Assembly: GCA_022448665.1 (NCBI GenBank)
Contig: JAKUUO010000010.1
Location: 1-48,993 of the forward strand
DNA from: Candidatus Thalassarchaeum betae
GTDB lineage: Archaea > Thermoplasmatota > Poseidoniia > Poseidoniales > Thalassarchaeaceae
Length of the DNA: 48,993 bases
Reading direction: 5' to 3'
Shown here one piece after another: positions 7,940 through 15,005 of this stretch. The translations under genes and the position numbers were made by a program. Numbering within the stretch: the stretch's first letter is position 1; each line of letters opens with the position of its first letter. Under the pieces are notes generated by a model. That model searched no databases. It had not been told where the DNA came from and saw nothing but the letters and a program-made list of their open reading frames with translations.

Positions 7940-9748
7940 TCATTGAGTCGATAGGATCAGTGAGACGTTATCCGCGTACGCATCATTATACCCGTAAGAC
8001 AAGTAGGCGTTGAGGGTGACCCGCACATAAGCCGAGGACGGAGGGACTTCGCCAATCTCCTCCCTGAGGAAGATTCCAGTAGTGTCGTTGCGATCAGCGG
8101 CATAGACTGGCCCGATTCCTCCTGAAAGCAGGAGATTACCCGACGAATCGAAGAATTCGACAAGTACTTCCATGCGATCATTCTGAGACGAGTAACCGCC
8201 CAGAAATGCCGTTAGTGAGTAGGAAATATTGCCCCAGCCAATTTCCGCTTCAATACCAGTGAGATATATCTCCTGATACATCGTTGAATCGCCAGTTCCT
8301 CCCCCGAAGTAGTTCGATCCTCTGTTCGCAGGTCCGGGGTCGGTAGTTTGCAGATATGTCGGGACGTTGTAGATCCAAGTCGTCATCCCCTCATTGTCGA
8401 CCCAACCCGGTACCGATGCATCGATTCCGGGAGTCATTCCACGCTCGAATTCTCCGTCGCCGTTGAAGATTAGATTAACGCCTAGCGCAGCGATCGGAGA
8501 TGCGGTCGGATCGATGCCGATAACGCGTCCATCGAGGCTCCACGCTGGATCAATATCGACCCCGAGGTGATGCAAGGCGGTAGGCACCGCGTCCACCGCG
8601 TCAGGCGGTGGCCATATCTCCCCCGGAGATTCCGCCCCCCAGATAATTAGTGGGACATTTCTATGCTCGGGGATGTTGTAGCCATGGCCGTATCCGGTTC
8701 CTGCATGGTCGGAGGAGAGGATGACCATCCATTCCTCATTGACGTAATTCGGTCGTGCGAAGATTGCATCCATGACTTCACCCAGCCAGATGTCGGTCTG
8801 ATTCATTCCGGCGATATACTGCGGATTCGAGCTGTTGAACCCGCTGCCATGTCCGCGCGCGTCCATAAGGTCTAGGACGAGGGTTGCTGCATTCATCTCC
8901 TTGGTCGCTAAATCAGCAACTAGCCGATTGACGATATTCTGGTCGTAATCCTGGAAGTAATCCCCACAACCGGAACAGACGGATTCGTCGAGTGCTGCAT
9001 CCGACATAGTCGGCCAGTTGTGATATGCTGAACGGTGGGTGTCGGGTGCAGAATCTCGGAGAAGGCGGAACCAGTAGGGGTACTGGTCGTAGTTGTGGCC
9101 TTCGAAATTGTTGCTGTGGACATTGTGCTTGTCACGATGAACCCCTGTCAGGTAACTGGAATGTCCCGAGCCACTGATCGTAGTGTCCTCAACTCTGGCT
9201 GCCATTGAATAGGCACTATCTGGCATCATCATGTCGATTGTAGGAGTTTGTCCAGCAGCTATCGAATCAGGACGCCATCCATCGATGAGCACCATCAAAA
9301 CGTGTTGGGTGATATATTCACAAGATCCGTCATTATAGGTGGCGTTGGCATCGAAGTTCAGTGCAGTCGTGTCATTACATCCGAAGACCAGATAGGGTCT
9401 GAATTCGCACGAGCCGTCGTCTACACTGGCGTTCTCATCGAAATTCAAAGCGTTTGAGTAGGTACATCCAGGTTTCTCTTCGGGAGGCTGCAGGAACTCG
9501 CACGAGCCGTCGTCAACCGTGGCACCCTCGTCGAAGTTGGTGGCCCCCTCGTACGTGCACCCGGGGGTCTCCTCGAGCGGTTCGGGGTACTCGCAGGAGC
9601 CGTCGTCAGTTACGGCCGACTCGTTGAAATTGAGCGCATCCGGATAGGTGCATCCGGACGCGGTTTCGGTGTCATCCGGGGGCGAGGTGCAACCGGCCAG
9701 AGAACCGGAGAGAAGGAGCAGCACGACGAGATAGCTCAGGCGGCGCAT
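7940..9748 (-). CDS. Secreted phosphodiesterase/sulfatase-fold lipoprotein with four N-terminal GCT...DDGSC modules
   Basis: A 602-residue exported lipoprotein. The signal peptide ends in a lipobox with C20 (GSLAGC). Residues 33-145 hold four copies of a cysteine-paired module, GCTxxxAxNF followed by DDGSCEY. From about 148 comes an alkaline-phosphatase superfamily domain of the nucleotide pyrophosphatase/phosphodiesterase type: D156 in MVLIDGWRPD, a likely nucleophile T190 in DTTISGSGHSSYLTG, and SSDHAGTGYGHG supplying metal ligands. The C-terminal 180 residues look like a beta-sandwich, possibly carbohydrate-binding. A role in hydrolysing phosphate or sulfate esters outside the cell fits. 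A TATA-like box 23-29 nt before the ATG suggests a leaderless mRNA. The exact substrate cannot be read. Confidence 0.8.
   Translation of the reverse strand: MRRLSYLVVLLLLSGSLAGCTSPPDDTETASGCTYPDALNFNESAVTDDGSCEYPEPLEETPGCTYEGATNFDEGATVDDGSCEFLQPPEEKPGCTYSNALNFDENASVDDGSCEFRPYLVFGCNDTTALNFDANATYNDGSCEYITQHVLMVLIDGWRPDSIAAGQTPTIDMMMPDSAYSMAARVEDTTISGSGHSSYLTGVHRDKHNVHSNNFEGHNYDQYPYWFRLLRDSAPDTHRSAYHNWPTMSDAALDESVCSGCGDYFQDYDQNIVNRLVADLATKEMNAATLVLDLMDARGHGSGFNSSNPQYIAGMNQTDIWLGEVMDAIFARPNYVNEEWMVILSSDHAGTGYGHGYNIPEHRNVPLIIWGAESPGEIWPPPDAVDAVPTALHHLGVDIDPAWSLDGRVIGIDPTASPIAALGVNLIFNGDGEFERGMTPGIDASVPGWVDNEGMTTWIYNVPTYLQTTDPGPANRGSNYFGGGTGDSTMYQEIYLTGIEAEIGWGNISYSLTAFLGGYSSQNDRMEVLVEFFDSSGNLLLSGGIGPVYAADRNDTTGIFLREEIGEVPPSSAYVRVTLNAYLSYGYNDAYADNVSLILSTQ
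9314..9652 (-). repeat. Four tandem GCT...DDGSC protein modules (period about 31 residues)
   Basis: Residues 33-54, 64-85, 95-116 and 124-145 of the phosphodiesterase lipoprotein repeat one plan: GC(T/N), a short helix-like AxNF, an acidic stretch, and (D/N)DGSCE(Y/F). Each has two cysteines, likely disulfide-bonded, and an acidic loop that could bind calcium. The same module occurs once in the YHYH protein at about 46030-46110 (GCTDPEANNYE... DDGSCEY). Confidence 0.85.
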
Positions 9749-9770
9749 GTCCAGCCGTTAGACGACGAAC

Positions 9771-9777
9771 ATAAAAT
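9771..9777 (-). promoter_or_regulatory. TATA-like box of the phosphodiesterase lipoprotein gene
   Basis: On the minus strand ATTTTAT lies 23-29 nt before the ATG at 9748, inside an otherwise GC-rich region. A TATA box at that distance would start transcription at or next to the start codon, giving a leaderless mRNA. No Shine-Dalgarno sequence is seen before this ATG. Confidence 0.45.
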
Positions 9778-9813
9778 ACGATTCCACAACTTAGAGTGCT
9801 ACTCCTCGTGGAT

Positions 9814-10578
9814 TCAGACGTAGAAGTCGCTGGAACCTTCCGACTCTTCCGCGCCGATGGTTTCTTCGATGGAGCCGCTGACTTCCATGGTGGCCATCAG
9901 CTTCCTCGCAGTCTCCTCGGTGGAATCCAGATCGAGACTCAGGGGCAGGTCAAGTCCGGCCTCGATCCACGATGCCAGCCGGTCTGCTGCGAGCACATCT
10001 GCACTGGCACCGAGTGTCTCGGCGACGAGCCCTATGGCGGGCACGCCATGGAGGGGAGAGAGCGCTAGAATAAGGCCGGCGACGCCTATCATACCGGCCT
10101 CTGGGTGCTCCCGGCTAACGGGGATGTCGTCGGCCTCCAGATCATCTCTGACCCCAGGGTCGGCGCAGATGACGTGGATGCCCTTGTCATCGGTTCCTGA
10201 CGCGAGGCCGGCTAGGATCAGCAGTCGAGGTGTCTTAGACTCGGCCGCGAGAGCGAGGATGCTCTCTGCGACCTCGTGCTGACCGGCAGCAGTCATGGGC
10301 TGAAGCGGGCCGCCGATCGTGATCACGGTGCTGCCATCGGGCAGGAGGACGGAGTTGATGTTGATCCGAGGTGGCGTGACCAGGCCATTCTCATCCAGTG
10401 TGGAGTGGGGCGGGAAGTCAGGGTGCAGGACCCATCCGATGCTGCGAGAGGGGTGCTTCTCAACCAGCGAGTCGACAATCAGCTTACCGACGTTGCCGAC
10501 CCCGGGTACCGCCTCAATCATCGCGGCGTGCTCGGGCAACCCATCCCCTACCAGCCAGCGTATCTTGGTGCGGTTCAC
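9814..10578 (-). CDS. PAC2-family protein (proteasome assembly chaperone-like)
   Basis: A 254-residue cytoplasmic protein of the PAC2 family. The central part has ITIGGPLQPMTAAGQHEVAE, LLILAGLASG and AGMIGVAGLILALSPLHGVPAIGLVAET, the alternating strand-helix pattern of the archaeal PAC2/COG2047 group, whose eukaryotic relatives help assemble the 20S proteasome. The start GTG (10578) overlaps the nop10 stop codon (GTGA), so it is translationally coupled; the frame is open further upstream but that part is out of frame over nop10. The last residues are acidic. It ends the L44e-S27e-aIF2alpha-Nop10 operon, a conserved archaeal position for this family. Confidence 0.8.
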   Translation of the reverse strand: MNRTKIRWLVGDGLPEHAAMIEAVPGVGNVGKLIVDSLVEKHPSRSIGWVLHPDFPPHSTLDENGLVTPPRININSVLLPDGSTVITIGGPLQPMTAAGQHEVAESILALAAESKTPRLLILAGLASGTDDKGIHVICADPGVRDDLEADDIPVSREHPEAGMIGVAGLILALSPLHGVPAIGLVAETLGASADVLAADRLASWIEAGLDLPLSLDLDSTEETARKLMATMEVSGSIEETIGAEESEGSSDFYV

Positions 10579-10796
10579 TCCTCCTCGCCCCCGGTGTCCT
10601 CGCGCGGGGTAGGGAGCGACTCCAACCACTCCTTGCTGCCCACATCGAGCCTCTTCCTGCGCCTGGCTCCCTGCGGGTCTTCGGGCGAGTACTTCATCGG
10701 CGAGACGGCGACCATGGCAGCACCGCACTCCTTGCATCTGGCCCCTAGACCGTGCTCGCCACAGGAGGTGCAGCGCTGAAGCTTAGTGCGAACCAT
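10575..10796 (-). CDS. nop10: H/ACA ribonucleoprotein protein Nop10
   Basis: A 73-residue protein that stabilises the Cbf5 pseudouridine synthase in H/ACA guide RNPs. The N-terminal zinc ribbon is formed by C8 and C11 (RCTSCG) and a second pair in RCKECG. The C-terminal arm PMKYSPEDPQGARRRKR is the hallmark Nop10 segment. The acidic tail (TPREDTGGEEE) is longer than in typical archaeal Nop10. I start at ATG 10796 (MVRTKLQRC); an in-frame start 12 nt upstream is possible. It lies between aIF2alpha and the PAC2 gene, its usual place in archaea. Confidence 0.92.
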   Translation of the reverse strand: MVRTKLQRCTSCGEHGLGARCKECGAAMVAVSPMKYSPEDPQGARRRKRLDVGSKEWLESLPTPREDTGGEEE

Positions 10797-10859
10797 CCTA
10801 TCTCCCAAGCCCGCTTCGATTTGGAAGGGTCAATGAAGTCTGTGCCTCGAACTGCTCAC

Positions 10860-11645
10860 TCAGACGCGTTCAGCGCTGATTGAGCCATCGACCGAGGACA
10901 CGATGTCCGAGGCCGCCTTCTGCGCCGCCTCCCAGACAGACTCGGCCGCTGGGTAGTCCGGGGCGTGGATGTCCACTCGGTAGTGCGGAGCCCCGTCGTA
11001 GTGGCATGTCAGTGTGACGTCCTCGAGACCGATCGCGCAGGCCTCGGCCGCGAGCAGGGCCTCGCGAATCGCATAGACTCCCTCGGGCCCCCAGATCTGG
11101 ATGTCGAACTCGCCGCGGATCTCTACGAACGGGGGGACGATGTTCTCGACGGCCAACTCGGTGACGACGCTTATCCAATCACCAGTGAAGCCGGCATCGG
11201 GCAGAGCACCCTCACTGAGGGTGCACTCCTCGAGCGCGCCATACAGCGTACCGAATATCTCCTCCATCTCGTCGCATACAGCGGTCGTCTTCTCCTCGTC
11301 CCATCCGACTCTCTCGGCTACGACGCGCATGATCTGCCCTGCGCGCTGCTTGTTTTTCCAAGCCTGCAGGGTGTCTCTCCTGCGCTCATCGGAGACGGAC
11401 TTGATGGAGAGCTCGACCCTCTGCCTGTTCTTCTTGATTTGGATTACCTTGGCCACGACCCGCTGACCCACTCTGAGATGGGATCTGATGTTCTTGACCC
11501 AGCCGGCAGCCACTTCCCCGATGAAGACAAAACCGGTGCGTTCGCCGTATCCGTCGAGGTTGAGGTAAGCTCCGTTCTCGCGGACGTCCCTGACTGTGCA
11601 GATGAGCAACTCCCCCTCCTCGGGCCAGTCGTCTTCGCCGTCCAT
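10860..11645 (-). CDS. eif2a: Translation initiation factor aIF2 subunit alpha
   Basis: A 261-residue subunit of the aIF2 heterotrimer that carries initiator tRNA to the ribosome. The N-terminal S1/OB domain (about 8-85) has GELLICTVRDV, NGAYLNLDGY and GFVFIGEVA, followed by KNIRSHLRVGQRVVAKVI and KKNRQRVELSIKSV. A helical domain (DTLQAWKNKQRA...) and a C-terminal alpha/beta domain follow. Start ATG 11645 (MDGEDDWPEEGE) lies 13 nt after the S27e stop; a longer in-frame start at 11678 would overlap S27e. The N-terminal acidic stretch is a little unusual. Confidence 0.93.
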   Translation of the reverse strand: MDGEDDWPEEGELLICTVRDVRENGAYLNLDGYGERTGFVFIGEVAAGWVKNIRSHLRVGQRVVAKVIQIKKNRQRVELSIKSVSDERRRDTLQAWKNKQRAGQIMRVVAERVGWDEEKTTAVCDEMEEIFGTLYGALEECTLSEGALPDAGFTGDWISVVTELAVENIVPPFVEIRGEFDIQIWGPEGVYAIREALLAAEACAIGLEDVTLTCHYDGAPHYRVDIHAPDYPAAESVWEAAQKAASDIVSSVDGSISAERV

Positions 11646-11658
11646 GGTAACGTCCCCT

Positions 11659-11829
11659 TCACTTGAGGACGTCTTCAATCGTGCTTCCGGACAAATCCGC
11701 TTTGCCGCCGACCGGGCGAGCTAGGGTCGCACCGCAGATGGAGCAGGCGATCAAGGTCGACGCCCTGTCGAAGATGATGGCTTCGTGACCACAGTCACGG
11801 CAGTTCACACGCAGGAACCTTCCACTCAT
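11659..11829 (-). CDS. rps27e: Ribosomal protein S27e
   Basis: A 56-residue zinc-ribbon protein of the small ribosomal subunit. The four zinc ligands are C10 and C13 (VNCRDCGHE) and C29 and C32 (ACSICGATL), followed by LARPVGGKA, a conserved S27e segment. It lies 13 nt after L44e and 13 nt before aIF2alpha, as in other archaea. The start ATG at 11829 has GAGGT a few bases upstream. Confidence 0.93.
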   Translation of the reverse strand: MSGRFLRVNCRDCGHEAIIFDRASTLIACSICGATLARPVGGKADLSGSTIEDVLK

Positions 11830-11842
11830 CTCAATACCTCAA

Positions 11843-12124
11843 TCACTTGTCGATTAGTTCGAACTTCCTAGCACGCTGGCCCGAGGGCGAGTGCGCTTTA
11901 CCAGTCTCTGTGCACCGGTAGATGAGGTTGACACGCCTAGTCGGCTTCTCACCGGAGGGCTTCGGACGGGGGAAACCACGGTAACCCGCGGTGACCCGGC
12001 GGAAGCGGCGCTGACCCCACTTCAGTTCGCTAGCACGTCGCTTCTTGACGCGTTCTACGGTGTGCTCGGTGTGCTTGCCAGCAGCGGGGCTGTATCGCTT
12101 CACCGTGCGTGGCATCTTGACCAT
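11843..12124 (-). CDS. rpl44e: Ribosomal protein L44e
   Basis: A 93-residue basic protein of the large ribosomal subunit, first gene of the L44e-S27e-aIF2alpha-Nop10-PAC2 operon. Family features are PRTVKRYSPAAGKHTEHTVE at the N-terminus and GYRGFPRPKPSGEKPTRRV, then YRCTETGKAHSP and RARKFEL at the C-terminus. In many L44e proteins the N-terminal PRT-xx-YCPxCKKHT carries a zinc-binding CxxC; here it reads SPAAGKH, so that zinc pair is lost, and only one cysteine remains in the C-terminal half. Start ATG 12124 is supported by GAGGTG at 12130-12135 with 5-nt spacing; ATG 12115 is the alternative. Confidence 0.92.
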   Translation of the reverse strand: MVKMPRTVKRYSPAAGKHTEHTVERVKKRRASELKWGQRRFRRVTAGYRGFPRPKPSGEKPTRRVNLIYRCTETGKAHSPSGQRARKFELIDK

Positions 12125-12189
12125 GGCTTCACCTCAGCGTCTTGCGACACCGCGGCCACCGATGACCCGTTTATGAACTCTATCGAGCC

Positions 12190-12204
12190 TCCTGCGCAGC
12201 AGGA
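12190..12204. other. Short perfect stem-loop in the divergent spacer
   Basis: TCCTGC-GCA-GCAGGA forms a 6-bp stem with a 3-nt loop between the divergent L44e operon and the membrane-protein gene. TTTATG at 12171-12176 (CATAAA on the minus strand) is nearby and could be the L44e TATA element. It may be an operator or chance. Confidence 0.25.
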
Positions 12205-12265
12205 AGGCGAGGTCTCGGGGGCTTACTACGCAAATACGATGTAATGTCCAAGCACGCCGCAGGCC

Positions 12266-12808
12266 ATGTCCCCTTGGGCTCTGCAGGTGTGGCTGGGTTT
12301 TGCGCTGTGCATCATCGGCATAGGTATGCACAGGACTGGCCCGGCATTCTCACGCCACCGCTTCGGCGCTCCAGTGGCCCTGCTTGGTCTCGCCCTGATG
12401 CTGGTCCATACGCATGAGCCTCCCGAGCCCGAGGCAGGGCTGGTCCTGAGCATGATCGATTCGCTCTGGGTGGCTCCAGCGGTCTTCGGCTTCGCTTTGG
12501 TCCTGATGGGGGCTCCGCTGTACTGGAAGGCTCGCCCGGCCACCCTGCTAGCGGGCTGGCTGCTAATCGCCGTCGCTTGGTACGTGGCCTACCCCTCCAT
12601 AGCGGGAACCAGTTTGACTGATTTCCTGCCGGCCCTGACCGCACTTCCCGGAGCGGCGCTCGCACTCGCGGTCTTCGCGCTCTGCATCAGGACCGCTGAG
12701 AGGATGGTCCCCCCAGAAGCTGAGACCGAACCGCTCACCGAGAAGGAGCAGCGCTACGTTGAGAGTGTGCTGAAACGGCACCTCGGAGGTGACAGCGATG
12801 AGTCTTGA
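12266..12808 (+). CDS. Hypothetical multi-pass membrane protein
   Basis: A 180-residue protein I do not recognise. Five hydrophobic segments are visible at about 6-22, 32-48, 65-86, 91-110 and 120-141, followed by a charged cytoplasmic-type tail (about 145-180) rich in Glu, ending KRHLGGDSDES. The stop codon overlaps the start region of the next membrane protein, so the two are likely co-translated and may form one complex. It is divergent from the ribosomal protein operon. No motif suggests a transported substrate or enzyme activity. Confidence 0.7.
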   Translation: MSPWALQVWLGFALCIIGIGMHRTGPAFSRHRFGAPVALLGLALMLVHTHEPPEPEAGLVLSMIDSLWVAPAVFGFALVLMGAPLYWKARPATLLAGWLLIAVAWYVAYPSIAGTSLTDFLPALTALPGAALALAVFALCIRTAERMVPPEAETEPLTEKEQRYVESVLKRHLGGDSDES

Positions 12809-13154
12809 GATGGAGCTGGCCATCACCGCCTTCTCCGGCGCTGCCGCCCTCACCTCTCTGTGTGTGTTGTTGGCGATGCTCGGCACAATCAACCCGTACC
12901 ACCGTCCTGAGGTGCCCTCGCTGGGTGCCCTCGCTGTCATCTTCGTCGCGACCTATGTGGTCGCGGCGACTCATGATGTCGAGTTCGGCCTGGATGCACT
13001 CAGGTTGACTCTGGTCGAGGGGGCGCTGGCGATTATCAGAATCCTTCCACTGGCCTTCGTGTTCCTGACGGTGATGCTGCTCAGAACCTCGCTCAGAAAA
13101 CGCCCCGAAGACCCGTTGCTTGCTCTACTGGAGTCCGAATCCGGCTCTGTGTGA
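12798..13154 (+). CDS. Hypothetical small membrane protein
   Basis: A protein of about 118 residues with three hydrophobic segments (about 6-30, 41-58 and 75-100) and a polar C-terminal tail. An acidic, histidine-containing segment (ATHDVEFGLD) lies between helices two and three. ATG 12798 overlaps the previous gene by 11 nt; GTG 12789 and ATG 12810 are also possible. Coupling to the 12266 gene suggests a two-subunit membrane assembly. I do not recognise the family. Confidence 0.65.
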   Translation: MSLEMELAITAFSGAAALTSLCVLLAMLGTINPYHRPEVPSLGALAVIFVATYVVAATHDVEFGLDALRLTLVEGALAIIRILPLAFVFLTVMLLRTSLRKRPEDPLLALLESESGSV

Positions 13155-13243
13155 CTCATTTCACTTGGGCAACTCTCATAACACCCGCGTCGGTCGCCGC
13201 GCTGTCCAGATGGGTGGTAGCGTTGTCTAAGGGAACTCCGAGT

Positions 13244-13408
13244 ATGGGCAAGCGTCAGAAATCGACGCACATCCGCTGTCGCCGCTGCGGCAGGCACTCC
13301 TATCACAAGACCAAGGGCGTTTGCTCTCACTGCGGCTACGGCGCCACTGCCAGGATTCGCAAGTACAGGTGGAGCAAGCGCAACCGCTCGATGTCCGAGC
13401 GCAAGTGA
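13244..13408 (+). CDS. rpl37e: Ribosomal protein L37e
   Basis: A 54-residue, very basic zinc-ribbon protein of the large ribosomal subunit. It starts MGKRQKSTHIRCRRCGRHSY, contains the second zinc pair in CSHCGYG, and has the conserved RIRKYRWSKRNR stretch. The open frame starts earlier (13151), but the conserved N-terminus fixes the start at ATG 13244. It is followed 48 nt later by purF on the same strand. No LSm gene, a common archaeal neighbour of L37e, is found here. Confidence 0.94.
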   Translation: MGKRQKSTHIRCRRCGRHSYHKTKGVCSHCGYGATARIRKYRWSKRNRSMSERK

Positions 13409-13456
13409 TTCCTGGAAAGTGCTAAGGCCCGCACCGCTAGGCCCGTACGGTATCCG

Positions 13457-14959
13457 ATGTGCGGTATCATCGGAATCGTGGGGCATCCGCACTCGCAGGT
13501 CGGAGGCTGCATCTACGACGGCATGCTTGTCCTACAGCACCGCGGGCAGGATGCTGCTGGCATAGTGACCAGTGATTCCGACAACATCTCTCACCGCCGA
13601 GCCAACGGCCTCGTTCGCGACGTCTTCAGGTCGAAGCACATGTCCAAGCTTGAAGGCTCGATGGGGATAGGTCACGTACGCTACCCCACGGCCGGTTCGA
13701 GCTCGGCGGCCGAGGCTCAGCCGTTCTATACCAACACCCCTTTCGGAGTCAGCCTCGCTCACAACGGAAATCTGAACAACACCTCTGACATCATCAACGG
13801 GCTGCTGGAGTATGACCACAGGAGGATTAACACCAGTTCCGACTCCGAGGCCCTGCTGAACCTATTCGCCGCGGAGATACAGCGCTCGGTCAACGGACGA
13901 CCGGGTGGGATGGAGGCCCTGGCCGAGGACGACATCTTCCGAGCTGTCGAGCGCACACACCTGCGGGCTGAGGGTAGTTACAGCGCGGTCACTCTGATCA
14001 CTGGTTGGGGTCTGGTGGCGTTCCGCGACCCGAACGGCATCCGGCCTTTGTTCATGGGGGTCAACGATGTCGGCGGCTTCACGGAGCGTGTAATCGCCTC
14101 AGAGAGCGTCGTCTGCAAGGCGCTCGGCTTCGAGACGGGCCGCGACGTGGCGCCCGGGGAGGCCGTTATCGTCCGTATGGACGGCTCGTTCTCGTCGAAG
14201 GTATGCCACCCCGAGCCAGTTCACACGCCGTGTATCTTCGAGTACGTCTACTTCGCTAGGCCAGATTCGGTTCTGGATGGGGTCTCTGTACACGGGGCCC
14301 GACTTAGGATGGGTGCTGCGCTGGCCAGAAGGATTCAGCGGGAGAATCCCGACCACGGCATAGAGGCGGTCGTACCGGTGCCAGACAGCGGCAGGATCGC
14401 CGCTATGGAACTGGCGATGGAACTGGGAGTGCCTTTCAGAGAGGGCTTCGTCAAGAACCGCTATATCGGCAGGACGTTCATCATGCCAGGGCAGTCCATG
14501 AGGAAGGACTCGGTAAAGAAGAAACTCAATGCCATCGAGGAAGAGTTCGCAGGCAAGGCAGTGCTGATAGTGGACGACAGCATCGTCCGTGGCAACACAT
14601 CACGCAGGATCGTCGAGATGGCCAAGGAGGCTGGAGCCAGACGGGTCTTCTTCGCTTCCTCCGCCCCTCCCATCGTGCATCCTAACGTGTACGGCATCGA
14701 CATGCCCGCGCGCAACGAGTACGTCGCCTACGATCGGACGATAGAAGAGATTCGCGAGGTCATCGGCGTCGATTGGCTGCTCTACCAGGAGCTGCCTGCT
14801 TTGGTCGAGGCATGCCTCGGCGCGGGCGACACCGACCTCGCCAGTTTCGACTGCTCTTGCTTCAACGGCGAGTACGTGACCGGAGGCATCACCGAGGAGT
14901 ACCTAGCGAAGGTCGAGAGCATGCGCAACGACGCTGCGAAGAGAAAAGCATCTGTCTAG
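13457..14959 (+). CDS. purF: Amidophosphoribosyltransferase
   Basis: A 500-residue enzyme for the first committed step of purine synthesis, making phosphoribosylamine from PRPP and glutamine. The N-terminal nucleophile is C2 (MCGIIGIVG), so no propeptide is present. LQHRGQDAAGI, GIGHVRYPTAGSSS and LAHNGNL complete the glutaminase domain. The PRPP motif is VLIVDDSIVRGNTS. It resembles the E. coli form rather than the Fe-S form of Bacillus: PNVYGIDMP has Asn where the Fe-S type has a cluster cysteine, and the C-terminal region reads FDCSCFNGEYVTGGI. KNRYIGRTFIMPGQ is also close to E. coli. This suggests acquisition from bacteria. Confidence 0.95.
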   Translation: MCGIIGIVGHPHSQVGGCIYDGMLVLQHRGQDAAGIVTSDSDNISHRRANGLVRDVFRSKHMSKLEGSMGIGHVRYPTAGSSSAAEAQPFYTNTPFGVSLAHNGNLNNTSDIINGLLEYDHRRINTSSDSEALLNLFAAEIQRSVNGRPGGMEALAEDDIFRAVERTHLRAEGSYSAVTLITGWGLVAFRDPNGIRPLFMGVNDVGGFTERVIASESVVCKALGFETGRDVAPGEAVIVRMDGSFSSKVCHPEPVHTPCIFEYVYFARPDSVLDGVSVHGARLRMGAALARRIQRENPDHGIEAVVPVPDSGRIAAMELAMELGVPFREGFVKNRYIGRTFIMPGQSMRKDSVKKKLNAIEEEFAGKAVLIVDDSIVRGNTSRRIVEMAKEAGARRVFFASSAPPIVHPNVYGIDMPARNEYVAYDRTIEEIREVIGVDWLLYQELPALVEACLGAGDTDLASFDCSCFNGEYVTGGITEEYLAKVESMRNDAAKRKASV

Positions 14960-15005
14960 CACGCCGACGCGGCAGAATGAAGTTCGATTGAACTCTCAGG
15001 AGGCC

